Positions 47,904-59,800 of a stretch of DNA of 64,000 nt are shown one piece after another (position 1 is the first letter of the stretch; each line of letters begins with the position of its first letter). Position numbers and translations under genes: made by a program. The stretch lies in NCBI RefSeq assembly GCF_958450345.1, contig NC_088780.1:155726726-155790725 (forward strand), written 5' to 3'. The notes below the pieces were generated by a model. The model was not told the DNA's origin and searched no databases. It worked only from the letters and a program-made list of their open reading frames with translations. The stretch is from Calliphora vicina. Lineage: Eukaryota; Arthropoda; Insecta; Diptera; Calliphoridae.

Positions 47904-48358
47904 TATATTCTATATTTCATTGTTGTTATTAACTGAATGGATGCGATTTGTATATAAATAAATTGTATTGAAATATTTATTGCCAGTTATTTATAAGAAA
48001 AGCTTACGAAGCACCAGACTATAATAATATTATATTGTGTCGTTTTTCTAAGAAATATTTTATTTACTTGCTTTCAGTTATTTTTTTAATTTTATTATAA
48101 CAACTTCTAAATATAGATAGTAGCAATACAATTTGAAATATTCAAGGAATATATTAAAGGAATTAATAATAGTATTTCTATAAATAAAATAAAATAAACA
48201 AATAACCGTCATCTAGAAAAATTATTGAATGAAAATACATATGTTTGAATTTTTTTTTTAAACCAATATAAGAACACGTTGCCACACATGGACAAATGGA
48301 GAAATCAGTTTTAGAAAATTATTTTTATAAATTTTTATAAAAATTGATCCATTACGTT

Positions 48359-48850
48359 AACCCGACCCGGACAACCGAATCGACACCAAAATCAAATATC
48401 TATGGCGCTAAGGTAATGTTCAGTATTTGGTGGGTTCAAAACGGTCCTATCTATTATGAGCTGCTGAAATCTGGCCAGACCATCACATGCAACTGCTTCT
48501 TTTGAAGAAAAACTCCCAGAATATGCGGCCAGACATGAAACCATAATATTCCATCATGCTAACGCTAGGCCACATTTCGTAATACCTATTAAAAACTATT
48601 TAGAAAGAAGTGGTTCGGAAGTTTTTCCTTACCCGCTTTATACTGCAGACCGTGCCCCGTCCGGTTGTTTCAATCGATTCAGAACGCTATCTCTGGGATA
48701 CTCTTTACTTTAGAACAGAGTATCAGAAATTGGCTTTATTCGTTCTTGGCTTCAAAAGATGAGCAATTTTTTTTGGCGCGGAATCTATATGTTACCAGGA
48801 AGATGGGTAAAAGTCATAACTAAAAATGGTCCATTCTATGCATGTAAAAA
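48359..48850 (+). pseudogene. Mariner transposase remnant (C-terminal half)
   Basis: Shifted frames read STPKSNIYGAKVMFSIWWVQ, GPIYYELLKSGQTITCN, FHHANARPHF, IKNYLERSGSEVFPYPLYTA and LGFKR, matching mariner transposases in order. The second catalytic Asp (HDNARPH) is Ala and the third (APSD) is Gly here. It is therefore inactive apart from its frameshifts and stops. Confidence 0.82.
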
Positions 48851-49470
48851 GTAGTAGGTCACAATTTACTACCAAATTCCCGAATATTGCACATTTATGT
48901 ACTGACTTCATCCTTTACAAGATACCGAGCTTAGTCTGTGAGATATAAATACTCCTTAGATTGGTCTGGATACCATTCTAAATTTGGCTTCCCTTGATGT
49001 CTACATCAAATTCATTTCAGAAAGTCGAGCGAATTAAGAATTAATTGCATTGGTAATGGTACTATACTTTGAGTCGTGGTCGAAAGTAACCGAATGAATT
49101 TTATTAAATATACCAGGCAGAGGCGATTAGACGTTCAATTCCTTTATTCGAAATAATGCAAATTCAGTGTTAGTTAGCTGATATAAGAACTAGTTCCGGA
49201 ATATTCCCTAAACCCGATATCTTTCAGATTACCTAAGACATGTATTGTTTTCAGGAGCGTTAATTCTTTTATTCGAAATCCTAGTGTTTGCTGATAGAGT
49301 GAAGATTGAAGTGATAACTGGTATCTAAACCCAATATATCTCAGTTTAACTAATAAATCGACTGTTTTCGGGAGTGAAGATTTATCTTATAAATGTAGCC
49401 ATGAGATGCATCGCAGAATTTAATATGGGAATATCAACCTTCGATATTTGTATGTCTAGCTTTACTATAC
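48851..49470. other. Unassigned sequence with a diverged direct duplication
   Basis: TTAATTCTTTTATTCGAAAT (about 49259) and CAATTCCTTTATTCGAAATA (about 49136) lie in similar contexts about 123 bp apart. No gene seen. Confidence 0.35.
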
Positions 49471-49834
49471 GCAGAGAAAAAACATAATTGTGGTAACCAT
49501 AAACTAAGAGCAACATATTATGATCAGATGAATGCTTGTAGTCCAAAACATATTATGATCATTATTATTATTATGATACAAATTAATCATAACATGTTCT
49601 GAAATAATCATAATATGACCCAAAGTAATCATATGTTTACATATTTATCATTATTTAGTTGTCCGAAAACCATATTCATATTTATAATTACGATAAAAAT
49701 ATAACCGTTTACAGTAACTAAAATATGATTGAAATTAAATTAAAACAACAATTATATGTTTACGACAACAATATATTGTTACAAAGAACATAGTATAGTT
49801 GTCGTAACCATGTCGAACAATGTTTTTTCTCTGC
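49471..49834. mobile_element. 364-bp MITE with GCAGAGAAAAAACAT ends
   Basis: Left GCAGAGAAAAAACATAATTG, right AACAATGTTTTTTCTCTGC. The interior is a chain of quasi-repeats around ATCATAATATG and its complement. A related left end (CAGAGAAAACAGATTCGTAA) is at 59483. Confidence 0.7.
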
Positions 49835-49839
49835 GATAT

Positions 49840-50296
49840 ATGTGATATTGGTGTCAGGGTATTCGAGGAATCAAAATGACAGACAAGTGCTGTAGGTATG
49901 AATCGGCTATGAACTGCAACGATTTATTTTGCTGGGACTGTCAAGTGATATCTAATGGTCTATGATTATAGCTTTTAGGATAGCTAAACTCTTCTGGTCC
50001 TCATTTAAGAGTAGTAAAGATAGAAAAGTCATTGCTGCACTTGATAGAATATCGGTTACACTTGTGATGAGTATAATTACATGCCTAGCCTTGCTTGTTA
50101 GAGGAGAAAAAAGAGGAGTAGGTACAATATTGGTTTTGTGACTGCTCAGCTCTACATGAACGCTAATAAAGAGTGAAAATACATGCTCACTGCTTCATAT
50201 GATTTCCTTTCTCTACATCCAATCCACAAGCTTGTGTTTCTACTCTTGGTAATCTCGGAGTTCAGGATCTCGGAGTCGATGATGCTTTACAGACTG
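49840..50296. other. Unassigned intergenic sequence
   Basis: No motif or reading frame recognised; less AT-rich than its surroundings, possibly old transposon sequence. Confidence 0.35.
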
Positions 50297-50879
50297 ATAT
50301 CGAGACCTTAGCGCCAAATTATCGTAAGCGACATTTTTAAAATTTATGTTTTATTGCAGAAATTAAAATTTTATGGACCGACTGATGTTTTAGCGTTCTC
50401 AGAATATCAAAATTGTTAATAACATCAAAAATATAGGGGATAAGATTTTATCGTAAATCAATGTTTATATTTTACAGTAAACACATTTTATCGTAAGCGA
50501 CGACACAGTGATATAGAAAAAAAAGAGGGAAATAAATCTGTAACTTCTAAATGGTTAGATTGGTTTGAATGAAATTTCACATGCGCAAAGGAGAAGTGTT
50601 GTCGAGTTTATGTTTTGAACGTGGACCTTTTTATCTATGCAAAAATCCAATAAAAAACATTTTTTGTCATATTTTTCTATAAAGTATTCCATGAATTTTT
50701 AATTGTCAAAAGTTATAAATATTTTTGAAAAATAGACAAATAGCTTGAACGAAATTATATTATATCGCATCATAACATTTTTAATTCTATGTATAAATTT
50801 CAAAATAATCAAAAAAAACCTTCTCCTGTAAAATTTGAGTTTTGTCGCTTACGATAATTTGGCGCTAAGGGCTCGATAT
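50297..50879. mobile_element. 583-bp element with long terminal inverted repeats
   Basis: Left ATATCGAGACCTTAGCGCCA AATTATCGTAAGCGACA and its complement at the right match over about 37 bp with one mismatch. A third TTATCGTAAGCGACGAC box lies internally at about 50488. No coding sequence. Confidence 0.8.
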
Positions 50880-51164
50880 GGCAAGTTTTATCGGAAGCAT
50901 GGGGAACTGTATACTCTAGAATATATATATATTTTTAATGTATTAAAATGCCCAACAACAACTTGACATGATGTTACTGGCTACTTTGTAATATCAAGAA
51001 AATACTGCTTACATTACTTTGAAGTAGTTTAGTAATGGCTAGCTTTCAGCCTAACATACTGACCGACTCACGGCACATAAATCATAGAGGTAGACATAGG
51101 GACGAAATTACACTGACAAAAACCTCAGGTTATTGTTTTAATTTTAAAATACTTAATATATATT
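50880..51164. other. Unassigned spacer
   Basis: Nothing recognised. Confidence 0.4.
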
Positions 51165-51500
51165 AAAAGAGGGGTATATTGATTCTCTCATTCCGTTTGT
51201 AATATATCAAAAAATATTTGTTGCAAACCCACATTAGTATACATGTTCTGGGTCCTCATAAGATTCTAAGAAGGTCTACCTATTTCCGTCCGCCCGTCCG
51301 TTCGTCTGTCTGTTGGAAACCCGAAGAAAGGAGCTAGCTTGCTGAACTTTTCCACAAATAATCTCAGTTGATAATATTTGTTTGTCCCACCGGAATACTG
51401 TTTGAGTTTGAGTTTTATATGAACCAAGATCTTTCTACCAACTTTTGTGAGGATCGTTCCATAATTGACTCCTAACATAAATAACATAAATTGCATTTAA
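51165..51500 (+). repeat. Dispersed repeat family C fragment
   Basis: CTCATTCCGTTTGTAATATA, CTGGGTCCTCATAAGATTCT, a TCCGCCCGTCCGTTCGTCTG run and AAAGGAGCTAGCTTGCTGAA, the same order as at 22056. Confidence 0.62.
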
Positions 51501-51654
51501 AGTTTAAAGAAATTGATCACTCTATCAAATTCGGATTCAAGTCCTGATGTAAGACCTAAACTTGATATTAATGGTAGGTATACATGACGAACAGGGGTAT
51601 TGTTGATCAGAAAAGGTTGGTGTTGAAAACAGACAGACACTCACTATCTATATA

Positions 51655-52210
51655 CACTCAGGTCTCGTTGTATGCGGATTTTTTTTTATGCGGATTCAAA
51701 TTTATGAGATTTTTAAATCAACGATTTTTTTTAGAATTTTTACAGATTTTAAAATTTTAGATGTTTTTTTTTTTAAATTCTAGTGATGAAAATAATATTT
51801 TACAATATGATTATATCATCTAGTGATGAAAGCGACGTTGAACCAATTCCAAAACGATGCAGACAATTATTCAATGATTCAGATTAATCATAAATATTTA
51901 CAGAATTTCCTTAAAAAATATTTTCTGTTTTTTCTATAATTAATGAATTAATATTATATTTTTGTTTATTTTTGTTTAAAGGGGGGGGGGGTTTGTGTTT
52001 ACTGTTTAAGTAAATGCAATAAATATATTTTTGTTGATTTTTTTTATGCGATTTTGTTCTTATTTTTTAATTAAAATCTGAATTTATGCGGTTTTTCAGA
52101 ATTTTGGAACGAATCATTAAATTTTATATGAAGCTAGAGTATCGTTTTATGCGAATTCAATTTATGCTTTTTTATGGAACGCATCTATCGCATAAAACGA
52201 GACCTGAGTG
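51655..52210 (+). mobile_element. 556-bp pogo-like element with TA target sites
   Basis: Ends CACTCAGGTCTCGTTGTATG and the complement CACTCAGGTCTCGTTTTATG, with TA on both sides. A repeated box TTTATGCGGATT/TTTATGCGATT occurs near both ends. A 23-codon transposase-like tail (SSDESDVEPIPKRCRQLFND, then stop) is at 51816-51887. Confidence 0.75.
51816..51887 (+). pseudogene. Transposase C-terminal scrap in the pogo-like element
   Basis: Codes SSDESDVEPIPKRCRQLFND, then SD and TAA. The acidic start and Lys/Arg patch suit the tail of a pogo-like transposase. It is too short to be sure. Confidence 0.4.
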
Positions 52211-52920
52211 TATTCTTAATTTATTAATAAACATTTTAAACTCATAACTAAATAATTGTCATTTATTTTATTATTTTCGAGTAGTTAAATTTATTTAAAT
52301 TACTAAGTAATAGTTTACATATTTATTTATTTTTAAACATAACTAATATTAAGGTACATACACATTTATTTAACTATTTACAAAAAATTTATGTTCAAGG
52401 AACTTTTAGTTCATCTGTTTTGTAAGTTTTCTAAGTTTTGCATATTTGTTGTGTGTGTGTGTTTGTTTTTTTATTTATTGTAGTTCTAATAAAATACATA
52501 ACTTTTCTTAAATTTTTAACAACATTTAAAACAGACACTCAGACATTCACGCAAAAAAATACAATAAATACCGATTTGTTTTCAAATAAATTTTAAAAAC
52601 TTTCCTCATATACAATACATTCAAACTTATACGCCTTGAAACCTTAAAATTACTTTATGCGAATAATAGCGAGTATATACAATGGCAGGGCTACATACCT
52701 GCATACATATTTTACTTAAATGAAAAGAAAAAATTAAAGTTTAAATACAATAAAAATAAGATTCTAAGCAAGTGCCTGCCCTTGGCTTACAAAAAAGACT
52801 GCAGTTGTTTTGCATTTCAACTTGGGGGTAATATAAATACAGTGACTGACAATACAATGGAAACTTTTTTTAAATTACACAATAAACCTCTCCAAAATCG
52901 GAAAATGGTGATAAATTAAA
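52211..52920. other. AT-rich spacer with a (GT)n run
   Basis: A short GTGTGTGTGTGTG tract at about 52450; nothing else recognised. Confidence 0.45.
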
Positions 52921-53644
52921 ACAAGTAAGAAAGTATGGTCGGTCAAGCCCTACCATATAATAACCTACCATGTTAATGAGTAAAAATATTTTTCTTTTAA
53001 AATATCAATAATTTATATTCGTGAGTGATTTTCGGAAGTGGGCCTTATATGGGAGCTATGACCAATTATGGACCGATCACCATAAAATTAGGTCGTGTGA
53101 TTTATGTCTATATGAAAGTTATTTATGTTGAATTTTGTGTATATACGAAAATTTTTAAGTGATTTAAGCACGTTAAAGTGATTTTCGGAAGCGGGTCTAT
53201 ATGGGAGCTTTGACTAAATAGGACCGATCGTAACAAAATTTGGTGACATGAATTTTGTATATATAAAACTTATTTGGAGCGAAACTTGTGTAGATACATA
53301 TATAAATTAAACATTTATGACCGATAAAGTCCAATTTCGAGAAGACATTTGTATGGCGGCTATGTGAAATAATGGATCGATTTCAGCCAGTTTCAATAGG
53401 ATTCGCCAGTTCAATAGGATTTTATCAAAATATCTTCAAAATTGCGACCTGTACTCTGCGCACAGATTTACATGGACAGCCAGCCAGACGGACGGACGGA
53501 CGGACATCGTTTAATCGACTCAGAAAGTGATTCTAAGTCTATCGGTAAACTTTAAGGTGGGTGTTAGACCAATATTTTTGGGCTTTACACACATCTGCAC
53601 AAACGCATAATACCCTACCCACTATGGTGGTGTAGGGTATAAAT
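52921..53644 (-). repeat. Dispersed repeat family B, inverted copy
   Basis: Reads in reverse: starts (minus strand) TATACCCTACACCACCATAG at 53641 and ends with the complement of ACAAGTAAGAAAGTATGGTC at 52921. Contains ACGGACGGACGGACATCG. At 724 bp it is the most complete copy without an insertion. Confidence 0.75.
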
Positions 53645-54148
53645 ATGATTCTAGCATTATTAGTTTCGGAGATGTAGAGATACCTATCTTACCCTTTTCT
53701 ACCCCCTAAAAATTCTAATTTCAAAAACATTTCTTGGATGTGGGATACAAAAAAGTTCGCCAGTTTTATACCCTTAAAAGTACAAAAATCAAAAAGTACT
53801 ACACACCACTGTAGTTCCAAATCAATCTGCTCTCCTCCAATACAAATGGGGTTTTACAGCTTTACTAAATTATATATATCTCAATTGTTTTACCATATAG
53901 TAGACCTAATAGCAGACCGTTTGAGTCCCTCATATATATATAGGCCCTACTGTAACTTGAAAAAAAGTGTATATGGATCTTTTAAACATTTTTTGTGGAA
54001 TCGGAGACACCTATCCTATATCAAACATAACCTAGATTTTGACAGTTCTCACCTACATACAAAATTTCAAGACATACAAATTTTCAAAAGTTCAAATTTG
54101 GGAAAAATGTTTGTGTGGGAAAATTCGAAAATCGGCTTTACGAATGCA
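53645..54148. other. Unassigned sequence left of repeat family D
   Basis: A 150-codon open frame (53738-54190) is present, but its peptide is unrecognised and runs into a dispersed repeat. I see no gene. Confidence 0.35.
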
Positions 54149-54700
54149 CTATGGTTCCAAATCGAATTTGTATGGCATAAATTAAAATAATCATGTCAGA
54201 GCTTTTAATTTCAGCACATTTAATGTCCATGGCATATAAATATATTTAAACAAAAAATAGTCAATTGGACCACGCCCACACCCTACGCCCACTACATGGA
54301 AAGGTATCCAAACTGAAATATTTTTTTATATGAAAAAGAAAATTATATAAATTTAGTTTTTTATTGATTTTTATTGATTTTTTTTTAAGAAACCACTCTA
54401 TTAGTATATCATATTTGCATATAGGTTATGGCGAGACTACAAAACTACACAATCACAATATCAAGAATTACGACAAGGACTCAACAAAAATAAAATTAAA
54501 AATATACCATGAATTTGCCATTTGTGGAATACTTTATAACTTTATTTTTTAACGTTTGCTCGTTATACAATTGTAACACTGTTTTATTTTAACACTTATT
54601 TAAGACCACGTGTTAAAAGTTTCAACTTTGAAAGCCTAGCAGACCGGCATTGTTGCCAACAGTTTTTTTTAAATATATTTTCTTGGAAAATAAATTAATT
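54149..54700 (+). repeat. Dispersed repeat family D, copy 1
   Basis: Near-identical to 58962-59770: CACTATGGTTCCAAATCGAA, CAATTGGACCACGCCCACAC, ACTACAAAACTACACAATCA and GCCTAGCAGACCG. Compared with copy 2 it lacks about 140 bp after ATATCATATTTGC and about 210 bp after ATACCATGAA. Confidence 0.75.
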
Positions 54701-54716
54701 TTTAACAATTTTTTAA

Positions 54717-55406
54717 TTTTTATACCCTTCACCTTCGTGAGAAGGGTATATATAAGTTTGTCATTCCGTTTGTAATTTCTACATTTTTCATTTCCGACCC
54801 TATAAAGTATATATATTCTGGATCATTATAGATAGCGGAGTCGATTAAGCCATGTCCGCTTGTCTGTCTGTCCGGCTGTCTGTTGAAATCAATTTTCTGA
54901 AGACCCCAGATATCTTCGGGATCCAAATCTTCAATAATTCTGTCAGACATGCTTTCGAGAATTTTGCTATTTAAAATCAGCAAATGGCTGAGATATGAGG
55001 AAAAAACCAAGACAACCTCGATCTTTGACCTATTTTTGACCTATATCTGGATTACTAAGACATTAATATAGACAATATGGATATCTAATGATAGATATTT
55101 CAAAGACATTTGCAACGACGTATATAAGACCATAGTAAGTTGGACCTACAATGGGTCAAAATCGGAAAAAAAATTTTAAACCGAATTTTTTTTTTCAAAA
55201 AAAAAAATTGAAAAAACAAAAAAAAAATTTTAAAATTTAAAAATTTAAAATAACAATCGGACAATTTTTTTTTCCAAAAAATGAAAAAAACAACTGGAAA
55301 AAAATTAAATTTTGTTTACCTAAAAATATTTAAAATTTTGAAGTGTAATTTGGTGAAGGGTATATAAGATTCGGCACAGCCGAATATAGCACTCTAACTT
55401 GTTTTT
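54717..55406 (+). mobile_element. Dispersed repeat family A, best preserved copy
   Basis: 690 bp. Starts TTTTTATACCCTTCACCTTC with intact hairpin, then CATTTCCGACCCTATAAAGT, AAGCCATGTCCGCTTGTCTG, TGGGTCAAAATCGG and an A/T-homopolymer core. It ends TTTGGTGAAGGGTATATAAG, ATTCGGCACAGCCGAAT and CTAACTTGTTTT. It serves as the uninterrupted reference for the nested copy at 4227. The function of the hairpins is unknown. Confidence 0.75.
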
Positions 55407-55410
55407 TTTA

Positions 55411-55974
55411 ATTTTTGCCAAAAAAAAACATCGATTTGGGACCATAGTGGAATGGACCTAATGTAGTATTTTCGGTGTCTTAAACCATCTTCAGAAAATT
55501 ACCTTTCCAATGAAACGGGTTTAGAGCTTATCGGTTGGATGGTCTCAGAGTCTATAACGAATTTTTGGATTTTGGCTTATTAGTAAAAGTTTTCATTGCA
55601 TTGTCAACCACTGTATGTCTTACCTCTTGATTATGAGGCGAGTTTCATATTACGACAATGACATTTGACTATTTTTTATATTAAATTCAAATATCTGTTC
55701 TTAACTTTAAGCGGTTTTGTTATAATCCGACACACTGACAGGAATTCTAGTTAAAGAATTTTTTTGTTTATTTTTGAAAAATCTGTATGATGCATTGGAA
55801 TGCTTTTATCGCAAGCATTTTCTCAATATGAAATTCCCCACATATTAATCTTACAAAAAAGAAAAATTGCACACATTTAATGCCTGCAAAAGCCAAGAGT
55901 GATTAAGTGGTTGTATTGATAAGAATTGATGGAAAAAAGTGGGGGAAAACATAATAATTATTTACACAAGATTC
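55411..55974. other. Sequence downstream of the TkR99D 3' end
   Basis: CGATTTGGGACCATAGTGG at 55433-55451 is complementary to the start of family D at 54149. On the minus strand AATAAA (plus TTTATT at 55766-55771), about 205 bp past the distal stop, is a possible poly(A) signal for the receptor gene. Confidence 0.35.
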
Positions 55975-56427
55975 TTAAAGCCAAGTTTTATCATTATTAT
56001 GGCTTATTGAAGATTTACTGTTGCTGCCACTGACAGCAACGCCTACACCAACACCAACACTGCCAACAATTGTACTGCTCGGCCCTTTGTTAAATGAAGA
56101 TGAATCTTTACAAGTTTCCGTGACATAATCGCTTGTGCTGGTATTGAATAAAACAGATTTGGCATTTGAATTTGAATTAGCATTTGCATTTAAAATTAAG
56201 TTTAAATTGTTGTTCATGTGTTTGCCGCTGGTGCTGCTGGTCGTGCTCGAGCTGCTGATGCAATTGTTAGTGCAGCTAATGTTGTTACTGTTGCCATTTG
56301 TCAAAGTATTATGGAGTAAACTTCCGTTTCCGTTAGTACGATGATGTTGCTGTAAATAATTTATGGTTTCGGCTGATTGTGGTTGCTGCAGTATATAGGG
56401 TTTCTCATCCTGCTGCTGTTGCTGTTG
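55975..56427 (-). CDS. TkR99D: In-frame extension after the TGA (candidate readthrough region)
   Basis: Directly after TGA the same frame stays open for 150 codons to TAA (55975-55977): QQQQQQDEKPYILQQPQSAE, then INYLQQHHRTNGNGSLLHN, Asn/Ser-rich stretches, and VGSVGVGVGVAVSG near the end, finishing KTWL. The composition is that of fly low-complexity protein and not of AT-rich 3' UTR. No convincing splice donor precedes the TGA. Alternatives are a recent nonsense mutation, a sequencing error, or a long 3' UTR that is open by chance. Confidence 0.5.
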   Translation of the reverse strand, partial: QQQQQQDEKPYILQQPQSAETINYLQQHHRTNGNGSLLHNTLTNGNSNNISCTNNCISSSSTTSSTSGKHMNNNLNLILNANANSNSNAKSVLFNTSTSDYVTETCKDSSSFNKGPSSTIVGSVGVGVGVAVSGSNSKSSISHNNDKTWL

Positions 56428-56861
56428 TCAAGACATTATTGCTGCACGATTTGCTAAATAATTTGTATCTGTTCCTCCATTGTAGGCAGCTGAACTTGTC
56501 TCCAGTGATGTTGTTGCGGTAACTGATGATGGTGGTGTTTGCGCTGAGACCGCTGGCGTTGTCCATCTCACACTTGATCGTTGATTTGTTTTGATAAGGA
56601 AATCTTTTGAATTGTTGGCCAAAGCCAAAGTAGGTCCCTGTCCATTGCCACTTAAAGCCGACAATTCGTGTGTGTTTTTCATGCTGGCCATAGCCGCACT
56701 GTCAGGTGTTTTGAGACTACAACGTTGATGATATGTGGAGTTATGATGATGATAATTGCCTACTGCTCCACCACCACCTGGCCCTGCTCTTAGGGTTGTT
56801 ATGGGTGCTGAGTGTCGTAAGCCATCACGTTGTGTTGCTATAGTTGAGCTACGTAAAATAC
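56428..56861 (-). CDS. TkR99D: TkR99D last exon up to the TGA
   Basis: Acceptor AATGCTGCAG. GILRSSTIATQRDGL follows, then a Gly run (PGGGGAVG), His runs (YHHHN) and a Ser/Thr/Ala-rich tail ending LANRAAIMS. The stop context is TCT TGA CAA. Confidence 0.8.
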
Positions 56862-59800
56862 CTGCAGCATTTAGATTTTTAGAAAAAGGAAAAAAAATTC
56901 ATTAATTACAAATGTATTTTGTTTGTAGGTTTTTGTATTACATAACACATGTTTGTTGAAACGGAAATAAGGCAAGACTTTATCTTGTATTTAGCCAATT
57001 AAAACGGAAATTCATTGTATTTTTTGTTTGGGTATTTATACGTGATGTTATAAAGAATTTACAATTCTTACCAGATTTCAGTTTCAATACGTGTGTATTT
57101 GGTAAAGTTTTGTTTTAACCCATTTTCTTGTCAAACCATAAAAGTGTTTCAATTAATTAATTCGGTATTTTAAATATATTTTTGGCAACAAATTTTAGGC
57201 CGAAAAATAAAAGAATTCTTTAAGATTTTGTAAATTTCCTTAGTAACTAGAAAAAAGTACAAATCAATTTGAATTTTTATAAATTCTATGTAAAGAAAAG
57301 CAGTTCACATCCTACGCCGTCAATTACACTAGTTTTCAAGATGTTTGTTCCTGATGTGAAACGTCTAACTTGGGGAAAAATATTGAAAAAAAAAAATCCA
57401 GGATTAGATATTTATTAAAAGTACTAAAAATAACATTAAAATTGGAACAATAAATTTAAAATTAACAAAGTTAACCCGGCAATTCCCATACCCTCGCCAA
57501 AGGGAGAAACAATTTGTTTTTATTAAAAATAGTAAAAATACGTCTAGTTTACACTATAAATAAGTTTAAAATAAAAAAAAATATAGCTAGTTGCGATTTT
57601 ATAGCGGGGGTCACCAATAGGTGACACTGGGCAGAGAAAAAATAATTTTCTAAAAATACTTGCTGATATTGTTAGCCTGAATATCTAGCAGTATTTATTA
57701 AAAAAAATTATTGTGATACTTAACCGTTTGGCATTTTTATAACAACTTATTTATCATTAAACTCACATCAGTATGTTAAAATCAAAAACACTGCTTAAAG
57801 ATTTTTAAATATCCCCTAGTTAATAAAATTCTAGCGTTGCCAAAATAAAATCTGATATAAAACAGGATCTTGTCTGTATATAAATAATATCATTATTTAT
57901 CAATGATATCTGTTTCCATGTTTAAAACTACCGTTAATCTTTGTCACCTGTAGGTGACACTGGGAATTGCCGGGTTAATTAATTTTTAGAAATATTTTTA
58001 TTCTCCCACATTCCTCAAACAATAGTTTCCTAGCATATGCTGATTCCAAAAACCTTGATAGTTCTTTTAAAATCTGTAACACAGGGGTAGATCGGAAGAA
58101 ATGTGGTAATAAACATGTCTCTTCTAAACTACTGATACGATTAAAAAATGATGTACAAGCAAATCTTAAGCTTTCAGGAAATGGAATTTGTGGAATTTTT
58201 AAATTTATTTTCAAGAAACACCATTTTATATTTAATAAACTCCAAACCAAAACGTGGAAACCTCTTTTTTGCAAAATCTCAATCTGCCTAGTCGTGAAAA
58301 GTATCTATTCCCCAAATAAATAAACTCGAGTGTGAAAAATGCATACATATTGACAAAAATTAAACTTAATTTTTTTTATAAGAACTAGTTTCAAAAAAAT
58401 TTGAATATTTTTGGACTTACATAATCATTTCATATACGGCATTGAAAGCATGATCTCAATATTTCATATTGTTACGTTTTTACCTTTTTAAAAACGTTGG
58501 TTCATTTCCTTTAAATAAACCGAGTACTTTTGATTCAAATGAAAGCCGTTTAGTAGTTTTAAATTGTAACAACTCCCTATTTATTTAAAATGTACAACAA
58601 GTATGTGTTTTATACATATACGCATGTTTATATTACACACTTTAAAAGCACACTGGTAATACACTGGTAATTAAGTTGATGTTTATTCGAGCAGCGTCTC
58701 TGATAAACTTATTAACGAAAAAAACCTCTGCCACTATTTATACACACGCCATCTTTCATGAACCTTCTACAATGATCTTAACGGACAACTCGAATTCGAA
58801 CTCTAGAGCTTTCGATGTTAATGTTCGCAGCTTAAACATTTAATTTTGCCATACTTTCAAACAAAGATCAACTCAAAGTTTTTATTGAATGTTCCACAGC
58901 TATGTTAAAGGTTGAGAAGCACTGCTGTTTGAGATGTATTTTCAACTTTAAACCAGCCCACTATGGTTCCAAATCGAATTTTTATGGCATACATTAAAAT
59001 AAACATGTCAGAGCTTTTAATTTCAGCACATTTAATATCCATGGCATATAAATAAATTAAAACAAAAAATTGTCAATTGGACCACGCCCACACTCTAAGC
59101 CCACTAAATGGGAAGTTATCCAAACTGAACTGAAGAAAATTATAACATTTTGGTTTATTTGATTTTTTTTGTTATTATTCAGATTTTTATTGATTTTTTA
59201 AAGAACCTACTCTATTAGTATATCATATTTGCGCACGTTTGTTGTCCAATCCGAAAGCATTTCCGTACGGGTAATCAAAAATTGTGCTAAAATAAAATGA
59301 CAATTGTGGGTGTTTGCTGAAAAATTACGTCAAAAAACATACTTTGACGAACACTTCCACATTTAAACTTCTATGCAAGTATAGGTTATGGAGAGACTAC
59401 AAAACTACACAATCACAATATCAAGAATTACGACAAGGACTCAACAAAAATAAAATTTAAAAATATACCATGAAAATACTACACAGAGAAAACAGATTCG
59501 TAATGGCAACCGAATTTGTTGCCAATCGAATGATTCGGTTGCATACATAGAATTTTTCGGTTATAACAACTGAAAATCATTTGATAAAGAAGAATTTCGG
59601 TTGAAGCAACCATGTTTTTGTTACAAGTTCTAAAATTTTGTATCCACAACTGTAAAATTCGGTCACTAAGGCAGGATCACGTGTTTAAAGTTTCAACTTT
59701 GAAAGCCTAGCAGACCGCCAGTGTTGCCAACTGTTTTTTTAAAATATATTTTCTTGATTGCTTGGAGTGTTGCCTTTAGAAAAATATATACATTTTTAAC

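Noticed and set aside
51520..51560. tRNA-like GATTCAAGTCC box
   Set aside because: No cloverleaf partner sequences or A box at the right distance.
53738..54190. 150-codon open frame as a gene
   Set aside because: Unrecognised peptide, runs into dispersed repeat D, and has no splice or promoter context.
55975..56344. Plus-strand frame 56135-56344 as a membrane protein
   Set aside because: It is the complement of the Asn/Ser-rich extension of the receptor frame, which has better context.
57975..58274. 99-codon minus-strand frame in the receptor intron
   Set aside because: No recognised family; abuts the piggyBac-like end; no suitable splice sites seen.
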